Below, one piece after another: positions 7,967 through 13,230 of a DNA stretch of 24,964 nucleotides. Below the pieces are notes generated by a model, which did no database searches, was not told the origin of the DNA, and worked only from the letters and a program-made list of their open reading frames with translations. The position numbers and the translations under genes are program-made. Position 1 is the first letter of the stretch; every line of letters starts with the position of its first letter. This stretch comes from CAIZGX01 sp044354975 (GTDB taxonomy: Bacteria > Bacteroidota > Bacteroidia > Flavobacteriales_D > Sanyastnellaceae). The stretch spans positions 1 through 24,964 of the forward strand of contig JBIKZA010000034.1 in NCBI GenBank assembly GCA_044354975.1, in the 5' to 3' direction.

Positions 7967-9283
7967 ATGAAGATAGCCGTAGTAGGAACTGGGTACGTTG
8001 GATTGGTTACTGGAACATGTTTCGCAGAAACAGGCAACAACGTAGTATGTATAGACATTAACGAAGAGAAAGTTGCGCAAATGAAATCGGGCGTTATTCC
8101 CATTTATGAGCCGCACCTCGATGTGTTGTTCGAGCGTAACATTCGCGAAGGACGTCTTACTTTCAGCACCGACTTGGCAAGTTCTATTGCAGATGCACAA
8201 ATTATTTTCTTGGCTCTTCCTACCCCTCCGGGAGAAGACGGAAGCGCCGACTTAAGTTATGTACTAGGTGTTGCGAAGCAATTGGGACATTTATTAACCG
8301 ACTATAAAATTATTGTAGATAAAAGCACGGTTCCAGTTGGAACAGCTGAACTAGTGAATAGTGCCATTGCTGAAAATGCGAAGGTGCAGTTCGATGTGGT
8401 GAGTAATCCAGAGTTTTTGCGCGAAGGTTTTGCGGTTGATGATTTCATGAAGCCTGACCGTGTGGTTATTGGAACCCGCAGCGAGCGTGCGAAACAATTG
8501 ATGAACGAATTGTACAAGCCGTTTACGCGTCAGGGCAATCCGATTATCTTCATGGACGAGCGCAGCGCTGAGTTGACGAAGTATGCAGCGAATGCATTTT
8601 TAGCGACGAAGATTTCATTCATGAATGAAATTGCGAACTTCTGTGAGAAGGTTGGTGCAGATGTAGACATGGTTCGTTTAGGAATTGGAACCGACGATCG
8701 CATTGGAAAGCGTTTCTTGTTCCCTGGAATAGGATACGGTGGAAGTTGCTTCCCGAAAGACGTTCAAGCGCTTGCAAAATCTGGAAACGATAGCGGATAT
8801 GAATTCAAGATATTGAAATCTGTGATGAAGGTGAACGAGCGTCAGAAGACGACCTTGTTGAAACCGATCTTAGACTATTTCAACAGTTCACTAACGCACA
8901 CGAAGATTGCTATTTGGGGATTGGCGTTTAAGCCAGACACCGATGATATTCGCGAGGCACCAGCCTTGTATATGATTGAGCATTTGTTGGAGGCTGGAGC
9001 TACTATTGTGGCTTACGATCCAGAGGCTATGCCAAACGTTCAAAAGCAAAAAGGATATGCCATCTCTTACGCAACCGATGCTTACGAAGCATTGGAAGCT
9101 GCCGATGCTTTGTTGATCTGCACGGAATGGGGCATGTTCCGCAATCCGGATTTCGATAAGATTGGAAAAGCACTGAAGTCGAAAGTTATTTTCGATGGAA
9201 GAAATTTATACGAACTCGAGAAGATGCAAGAGCTGGGCTACTTCTACAAGAGTATTGGTCGTTCAACTGTAAATCAAGATTAA
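7967..9283 (+). CDS. UDP-glucose 6-dehydrogenase
   Basis: Oxidises UDP-glucose to UDP-glucuronate with two NAD+ in the cytoplasm, supplying precursor for capsule, exopolysaccharide or O-antigen. The 438-residue protein has the NAD-binding loop GTGYVGLVTG (Gly7, Gly9, Gly12), the central-domain motif TKYAANAFLATKISFMNE and the catalytic cysteine Cys261 in GYGGSCFPKD. The UDP-binding C-terminal domain begins near residue 310 (IAIWGLAFKPDTDDIREAP). Length and motifs are those of the bacterial Ugd/TuaD/UDPGDH family. The stop is followed after one nucleotide by the gene for UDP-glucuronate decarboxylase, which uses its product. A TAnnTTTG promoter lies just upstream. Confidence 0.96.
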   Translation: MKIAVVGTGYVGLVTGTCFAETGNNVVCIDINEEKVAQMKSGVIPIYEPHLDVLFERNIREGRLTFSTDLASSIADAQIIFLALPTPPGEDGSADLSYVLGVAKQLGHLLTDYKIIVDKSTVPVGTAELVNSAIAENAKVQFDVVSNPEFLREGFAVDDFMKPDRVVIGTRSERAKQLMNELYKPFTRQGNPIIFMDERSAELTKYAANAFLATKISFMNEIANFCEKVGADVDMVRLGIGTDDRIGKRFLFPGIGYGGSCFPKDVQALAKSGNDSGYEFKILKSVMKVNERQKTTLLKPILDYFNSSLTHTKIAIWGLAFKPDTDDIREAPALYMIEHLLEAGATIVAYDPEAMPNVQKQKGYAISYATDAYEALEAADALLICTEWGMFRNPDFDKIGKALKSKVIFDGRNLYELEKMQELGYFYKSIGRSTVNQD

Positions 9284-9284
9284 T

Positions 9285-10268
9285 ATGGAACGCGTACTCA
9301 TAACAGGAGCTGCAGGATTTTTAGGAAGTCACTTATGCGATCGCTTCTTGAAGGAAGGATTTGAAGTGATTGCAATGGACAATCTGATTACAGGTGATTT
9401 GAAAAACATTGAGCACTTGTTTCCGAACGAGCACTTCACGTTTTACAATCACGACGTTTCGAACTTCATTCACATTCCTGGAAAGCTTGATTACATTGTG
9501 CATTTCGCTTCTCCTGCCTCTCCTATCGATTACTTGAAGATTCCAATTCAAACCTTGAAAGTAGGTTCATTGGGAACACACAATTGTTTGGGATTGGCGC
9601 GTGAAAAGAATGCACGAATCATTGTGGCTTCAACCAGTGAGGTTTACGGAGATCCATTGGTTCATCCGCAAACAGAGAGTTATTGGGGACACGTGAATCC
9701 TGTAGGACCGCGAGGTGTTTACGACGAAGCGAAGCGTTTTCAGGAAGCCATCACCATGGCGTATCATACTTATCATGGCGTTGAAACCCGCATTGTTCGC
9801 ATCTTCAACACCTACGGACCGCGTATGCGTCTGAACGACGGACGTGTATTGCCGGCGTTTATTGGTCAGGCTATTCGTGGGGAAGATTTAACGGTATTCG
9901 GCGACGGGTCTCAGACGCGTTCGTTTTGTTATGTAGATGATTTGGTGGAAGGTATTTATCGTTTGTTAATGAGCGACTACGCTCAGCCGGTAAATGTTGG
10001 AAATCCGGATGAAATTACCATTTTAGATTTCGCGAAGGAGATTATTAAGTTAACAGGAACCGATCAGAAGATTGTGTATAACCCCTTGCCTACTGACGAT
10101 CCGAAGCAGCGCAGACCGGACATTACCTTGGCTCAAAGTATTTTGGGTTGGGAGCCGAAGGTTCATCGCAGCGAAGGATTGAAAATCACGTACGATTATT
10201 TCAAGTCGTTAACGACAGATGAATTGAATAAAGTAGAACATAAGAATTTCGATAAATACTCGCACTAA
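9285..10268 (+). CDS. UDP-glucuronate decarboxylase (UDP-xylose synthase family)
   Basis: Converts UDP-glucuronate to UDP-xylose in the cytoplasm, by NAD-dependent oxidation, decarboxylation and re-reduction. The 327-residue SDR protein has the Rossmann loop GAAGFLGSH (Gly8, Gly11, Gly14), STSEVYGDP with Glu119, and the catalytic YDEAK (Tyr146, Lys150). The segments HFASPASPIDYLKIPIQTLK and GDGSQTRSFCYVDDLVEG are typical of UXS rather than of 4,6-dehydratases. It directly follows the enzyme making its substrate (one-base gap) and overlaps the start of the acetyltransferase gene by one base (TAATG), so the three are an operon. Confidence 0.95.
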   Translation: MERVLITGAAGFLGSHLCDRFLKEGFEVIAMDNLITGDLKNIEHLFPNEHFTFYNHDVSNFIHIPGKLDYIVHFASPASPIDYLKIPIQTLKVGSLGTHNCLGLAREKNARIIVASTSEVYGDPLVHPQTESYWGHVNPVGPRGVYDEAKRFQEAITMAYHTYHGVETRIVRIFNTYGPRMRLNDGRVLPAFIGQAIRGEDLTVFGDGSQTRSFCYVDDLVEGIYRLLMSDYAQPVNVGNPDEITILDFAKEIIKLTGTDQKIVYNPLPTDDPKQRRPDITLAQSILGWEPKVHRSEGLKITYDYFKSLTTDELNKVEHKNFDKYSH

Positions 10269-10843
10269 TGGAAAAGGAATTCTTCGCACATGAATCTTCG
10301 TTTATAGACGAAGGATGTACCATTGGCAAAGGCACAAAGATTTGGCATTTCACGCATGTGATGTCGAATTGTGTCTTGGGTGAAAACTGCAATTTGGGAC
10401 AGAATGTGGTCGTGAGTCCAGGTGTTAAGTTGGGCAACAACGTGAAGGTTCAGAACAACGTGAGTATCTACACGGGCGTTGAGTGTGAAGATGATGTGTT
10501 CTTGGGTCCGTCGTGTGTGTTTACAAATGTTATTAATCCGCGTAGCGCAGTCGCTCGCAAAGACGAATACCGCAAGACCATTGTCCGCAAAGGCGCGAGT
10601 ATTGGTGCAAACGCAACCATAGTTTGCGGATATGAAATTGGCGAGTACGCATTCATTGGCGCGGGCGCTGTAGTTACTAAGGTAGTTCCTGCCTACGCTC
10701 TAGTAATGGGCAATCCAGCGCGTCAAACCGGTTGGATGAGTAAGTTCGGGCATAAGTTGCATTTTCATGCGAACGGAGAGGCGGTTTGTCCGGAAAGTCA
10801 AGAACGGTATGTTCTTGAACGAGGGATTGTACGAACGCTGTAA
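10268..10843 (+). CDS. Left-handed beta-helix N-acetyltransferase (WbpD-like)
   Basis: This 191-residue protein consists mostly of hexapeptide repeats (for example IGKGTKIWHFTHVMSNCVLG, then LGNNVKVQNNVSIYTGVEC) forming a left-handed beta-helix, followed by a C-terminal tail. The IWHFTHV segment, FTNVINPRSAV and GNPARQTGWMSKFG strongly resemble WbpD/WlbB enzymes, which acetylate the 3-amino group of UDP-2-acetamido-3-amino-2,3-dideoxyglucuronate using acetyl-CoA. The dehydrogenase and aminotransferase of that pathway (WbpB/WlbA, WbpE) are not in the window. They may lie elsewhere, or the enzyme may act on another amino sugar. It is the last gene of the operon, and its TAA stop is also the first three bases of hairpin array 2. 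Confidence 0.85.
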   Translation: MEKEFFAHESSFIDEGCTIGKGTKIWHFTHVMSNCVLGENCNLGQNVVVSPGVKLGNNVKVQNNVSIYTGVECEDDVFLGPSCVFTNVINPRSAVARKDEYRKTIVRKGASIGANATIVCGYEIGEYAFIGAGAVVTKVVPAYALVMGNPARQTGWMSKFGHKLHFHANGEAVCPESQERYVLERGIVRTL

Positions 10844-10929
10844 TTTGAAAACCGAAGGTTTTATTCCTACTGCGTAATTGGAAAATCGAAGATTTTATTC
10901 CTACTTCGTAATTCCTAGTGTTTAATTGG
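10841..10929. repeat. Mini-hairpin array 2 (ATTCC/ATTGG linkers)
   Basis: Begins with the stop codon of the acetyltransferase gene. Units in order: AAAACC-GAA-GGTTTT, ATTCC, TAC-TGC-GTA, ATTGG, AAAATC-GAA-GATTTT, ATTCC, TAC-TTC-GTA, ATTCC, TAGTGTTTA (a 3-bp stem with a G-T pair), ATTGG. The two long hairpins differ by C to T and G to A at paired positions, a compensatory pair. 10841-10874 and 10875-10908 are a 34-nt tandem repeat with a few differences. 10869-10903 is an exact inverted repeat of 12768-12802. The rest of the gap to 10949 is AT-rich with no further element seen. Confidence 0.85.
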
Positions 10930-10948
10930 AAAAATTTAAAGCTATTAA

Positions 10949-11527
10949 ATGAAAGGCTTGAATCGAACGGCATTACTTTTTGTAATCATTGGATTCAATC
11001 TCATGAATAGCGTTTCTGCACAATCAAATCAGACTTTCAACAATTGCAACTTCGAGGAGATATTGGCGGATAAGCGTGTTCCTCAGCTTGCAAAGGACAT
11101 ATACTTCAATCGAGATTGGAGTTTAAGTCGTGACAACGATGTTCTTAGTTTGTTGGACAGTTTGCAGGCAAGAGATAAAAAGTCCAAAGCATTCTACTTC
11201 AAGGTAGTCACGAAATCGTATGACAAATCGGACGGCTTTTATTCAGAAGCCTTGGGATCTGTTGGAAAAGAATATGTAGAGCAACACACCGTTGAATTCA
11301 TTGCCTATTTCGACAACAGTTCTTGTTTCACCCGAGAAGATTTAATGACCTGGACGAAAATTGTGATTCTTGAGTTTAGCATTGTTGCTGAAGAAAACGA
11401 CAAGCGCACCATTGTGAAGAGCTACATTAAACTGCTTAAATCAAACGTCAAGAACTGCACTGCTCTCCAAAAAGAAAACATGAATGCGTTTTGTGTTGGG
11501 TTGGAGAAAGAATGGAGGAAGTATTGA
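10949..11527 (+). CDS. Secreted protein of unknown function
   Basis: I do not recognise this 192-residue protein. It starts with a clear signal peptide: basic MKGLNR, a hydrophobic core and a probable cleavage site after SVSA (residue 24). The mature part is about 168 residues, mixed alpha/beta in appearance and rich in Lys, Asp and Asn, with four cysteines (NNCNF, SSCFTRE, KNCTALQ, NAFCVGLE) that could form two disulphides in the periplasm. There is no lipobox cysteine at the cleavage site, no membrane anchor and no C-terminal secretion domain. It stands alone between hairpin arrays 2 and 3, which begins at its stop codon, and is convergent with the ORF6N gene. The position between repeats suggests an accessory gene. 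Confidence 0.75.
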   Translation: MKGLNRTALLFVIIGFNLMNSVSAQSNQTFNNCNFEEILADKRVPQLAKDIYFNRDWSLSRDNDVLSLLDSLQARDKKSKAFYFKVVTKSYDKSDGFYSEALGSVGKEYVEQHTVEFIAYFDNSSCFTREDLMTWTKIVILEFSIVAEENDKRTIVKSYIKLLKSNVKNCTALQKENMNAFCVGLEKEWRKY

Positions 11528-11529
11528 GC

Positions 11530-11669
11530 GAATGATTTCATCGAATGCCGTTGGCGAATGCTTCGCGAATGTCTTTACTAAAGGTAAGAGAAGTTTAGAG
11601 AGGTTAAGAGAGGGGAAGAATGTCTTTCAGACGAATGCCGTTGGCGAATGCTACGCGAATGTCTTCGAC
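11530..11669. repeat. Mini-hairpin array 3 (GAAT linkers)
   Basis: Fills the gap between two convergent genes. GAAT alternates with GAT-TTC-ATC, GCC-GTT-GGC, GC-TTC-GC, a longer degenerate middle part (11571-11617, with CTTT-ACT-AAAG and purine-rich AGAG repeats), GTCT-TTC-AGAC, GCC-GTT-GGC, GC-TAC-GC and GTC-TTC-GAC. The GCC, GC and GTC units occur twice in the same order (about 11542-11574 and 11632-11664). The last hairpin is followed by TTTTT and could end plus-strand transcripts. Confidence 0.85.
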
Positions 11670-11672
11670 TTT

Positions 11673-12542
11673 TTAATCATTAAGATGAGCCAAGATCTGA
11701 GAAACCAATCCATCCATTTTAGAGAACGCAAACCATCGCTTTCCAAGATCTTTTAAAGAAGCGCCAAGATGATAAAGTTCTTTTTCATCGAGTATAATGA
11801 AGCGATCATGGGCGTTTTTTAGAATTCGAATCTCAATGGATTGATATTGCGCATTGTGCTTTTCTAAATCGAGTTTCAATTGTTCATTTATCTTTTCAGT
11901 GTAAATCGTACAGGAAACTTTCTTATTTCTTTTCGAAAGCTGAAGCAGTGTGGTTTCGTCTATGTAGTTGTCGATTAGAATAATTGATCGCTTTGCCTTG
12001 GCTATAAGTTCACTGCTGAAGACGTATGCGTCGAATATTTGATTTTGGAAGAAGATTCCTGTTTCGGGAGTTTTATTTGCATGAATGAACTGCCAAATTT
12101 TCGCAATCTCTTGGGCGTTCGTTTCTTCTCGTCCTTGCAAATAATTCAAGCGTTCATTTATTTTTATGAAATCTAGACTACTTCGTTTAACACTAACGAA
12201 AACGTTTATTATTTCAACACTAATCTGTGCAGCAAGATCAGAATTTAAGCGTGTCGCAAGCATGGCTATACCGTGTTCTGTGAATACCCATGGCGATTTC
12301 ACTTTACCACCAGGTTTCAAGAATGAAGTCGCAATTTGCGACTTCATTGTATTCCATTCGGTATTACTCAGTTGAAAACAAAATTCTTTTGGAAAACGTG
12401 AAATATTTCTTTTGACTTGTTCATTGATTCTTTTGGTATCTACTTGAAAAATAAATGCGAGATAACTGTCTAACATCACCTGCATGCCACGAATGGTAAA
12501 TATTCGAGATTCAATTTCTGATTTAATAAGATTGTTTTCCAT
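11673..12542 (-). CDS. ORF6N domain protein with C-terminal PLD-like domain
   Basis: A 289-residue protein. Residues about 10-120 are an ORF6N domain (FTIRGMQVMLDSYLAFIFQV, TKRINEQVKRNISRFPKEFCFQL, WVFTEHGIAMLATRL), a DNA-binding module found in phage antirepressor-like proteins. A short coiled linker follows. Residues about 161-289 form a domain common in Bacteroidota ORF6N proteins (GIFFQNQIFDAYVF, SIILIDNYIDETTL). It contains a phospholipase-D-like motif in which Arg replaces Lys: His245-x-Arg247-x4-Asp252, then Gly260 and Ser262. One such half-site per chain suggests a dimeric active site if it is active at all. A regulatory or phage/element-defence role is possible but unproven. The gene is bracketed by hairpin arrays 3 and 4 and is probably accessory. 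Confidence 0.87.
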   Translation of the reverse strand: MENNLIKSEIESRIFTIRGMQVMLDSYLAFIFQVDTKRINEQVKRNISRFPKEFCFQLSNTEWNTMKSQIATSFLKPGGKVKSPWVFTEHGIAMLATRLNSDLAAQISVEIINVFVSVKRSSLDFIKINERLNYLQGREETNAQEIAKIWQFIHANKTPETGIFFQNQIFDAYVFSSELIAKAKRSIILIDNYIDETTLLQLSKRNKKVSCTIYTEKINEQLKLDLEKHNAQYQSIEIRILKNAHDRFIILDEKELYHLGASLKDLGKRWFAFSKMDGLVSQILAHLND

Positions 12543-12615
12543 ATGACAAACCTATCTCGAGTATTTGGAAAACACGCTATTCTATATATGCAGTTTATAT
12601 GCTGTTTATTCGATT

Positions 12616-12711
12616 GCGACTACTTCGCGAGGGCAACTAGCGTTGCGAAGGCATATTGCTATGCGAGGGTTTCTTTGAAACGAGGGCAACTACGTTGCGA
12701 ATGTCTTCGAC
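12616..12711. repeat. Mini-hairpin array 4 (GAGG/GAAG/GAAT linkers)
   Basis: Units in order: GCGA-CTACT-TCGC, GAGG, GCAAC-TAGC-GTTGC, GAAG, GCATA-TTGC-TATGC, GAGG, GTTTC-TTT-GAAAC, GAGG, GCAAC-TAC-GTTGC, GAAT, GTC-TTC-GAC. Every unit begins with G and ends with C, and each stem is complementary although three stems are unrelated to one another. 12697-12714 is an 18-nt exact direct repeat of 11655-11672 at the end of array 3. Confidence 0.87.
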
Positions 12712-12741
12712 TTTCCAACAACGAAGTTCGAATTCACAGTA

Positions 12742-12802
12742 GGAATTACGAAGTAGGAATTATGCAATAGGAATAAAATCTTCGATTTTCCAATTACGCA
12801 GT
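12742..12802. repeat. Mini-hairpin array 5 (GGAAT/CCAAT linkers)
   Basis: Units in order: GGAAT, TAC-GAA-GTA, GGAAT, TAT-GCA-ATA, GGAAT, AAAATC-TTC-GATTTT, CCAAT, and TACGCAGT, an incomplete TAC-GCA-GTA. It is the reverse-complement type of array 2, and 12768-12802 matches 10903-10869 exactly over 35 nt. One extra unit (TAT-GCA-ATA) is present relative to array 2. Confidence 0.85.
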
Positions 12803-12805
12803 TCA

Positions 12806-12819
12806 TTGACAATTGTCAT
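12806..12819. promoter_or_regulatory. Crp/Fnr-like operator, distal site before the cbb3 locus
   Basis: TTGACAATTGTCAT contains the perfect 12-bp palindrome TGACAATTGTCA and fits TTGA-N6-TCAa/t, the form of Fnr/Crp-family sites (Fnr consensus TTGAT-N4-ATCAA). It lies 84 nt before the first gene. Because it sits right after array 5, it could instead be one more palindromic unit. Confidence 0.45.
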
Positions 12820-12827
12820 AACCCCTA

Positions 12828-12841
12828 TTGAGCGCGCTCAT
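12828..12841. promoter_or_regulatory. Crp/Fnr-like operator, proximal site before the cbb3 locus
   Basis: TTGAGCGCGCTCAT contains the perfect 12-bp palindrome TGAGCGCGCTCA and has the same TTGA-N6-TCAT outer bases as the site at 12806. The two centres are 22 bp apart, about two helical turns. Confidence 0.45.
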
Positions 12842-12889
12842 TTCCATTTAACAAGGTTTTTCGGAGTTTCGTGCTTTGAATAAAAGAGC

Positions 12890-13228
12890 ATGACCGTTAA
12901 TCCCAACACTACCGTAAATGAACTGATGTGCCAATTCGCTGAGCACTTTCCGTTCCTGCGCCTGGCGCTGTATGAAGGTGTTGGATCGAAAAAACGCGCG
13001 GCAACGGAAAACGACTTCGCTCTGAAAACCGAAAAAAAAAGCGTTGAGATAATTTTCGAAAGCTCTACCAAAGTCCGGGATTTTATTGATGAATTAGAGA
13101 AATCACTCGGTTGGAAAGTACAAATTCTGCGAAGCAGCGGAAAACTGTATCTCGAAACTTCCGTTACCAATCAATGGACCCTCGATAGACAAAATCAGGA
13201 AGGCGCAGAACTCTCTAGCAACTTGTAA
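12890..13228 (+). CDS. Small conserved-looking protein of unknown function, first gene of the cbb3 locus
   Basis: A 112-residue soluble protein with no signal peptide or membrane segment. The N-terminus (VNELMCQFAEHFPFLRLALYE) and C-terminus (VRDFIDELEKSLGWKVQILR, then LETSVTNQWTLDRQNQEGA) fit a small family I have seen in Bacteroidota genomes, with no function I can name. The C-terminal half looks like an alpha/beta module. Its stop codon is 2 nt before the ccoI ATG, so it is very likely co-transcribed with the copper ATPase gene, and two Crp/Fnr-like sites precede it. A role in copper delivery, oxidase assembly or redox response is possible only by context. Confidence 0.8.
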   Translation: MTVNPNTTVNELMCQFAEHFPFLRLALYEGVGSKKRAATENDFALKTEKKSVEIIFESSTKVRDFIDELEKSLGWKVQILRSSGKLYLETSVTNQWTLDRQNQEGAELSSNL

Positions 13229-13230
13229 CC

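Larger units (their letters stand above)
12543..12889. other. 347-nt intergenic region: two hairpin arrays, then two operator-like palindromes
   Basis: The region separates the divergent ORF6N and cbb3 genes. 12543-12611 should hold the ORF6N promoter, but no clear element is seen. 12616-12711 is array 4, 12742-12802 is array 5, and 12806-12841 holds two TTGA-N6-TCAT palindromes. 12842-12889 should contain the start of the cbb3-locus transcript; only a weak -7 candidate (GTGCTTTG, 12871-12878) is visible. Short open frames here show no coding character. Confidence 0.7.

Noticed and set aside
12543..12770. Small plus-strand open frame in the intergenic region
   Set aside because: It is made mostly of hairpin-array sequence, with no domain or ribosome-binding site.
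10841..12802. CRISPR array
   Set aside because: The constant parts are only 3-5 nt and the variable parts are palindromes of 7-15 nt. There are no 20-40 nt repeats with unique spacers and no cas genes.
10869..12802. Insertion sequence or transposon bounded by the 35-bp inverted repeats
   Set aside because: No transposase or integrase is inside, no target-site duplication is evident, and the inverted repeats are composed of ordinary array units.
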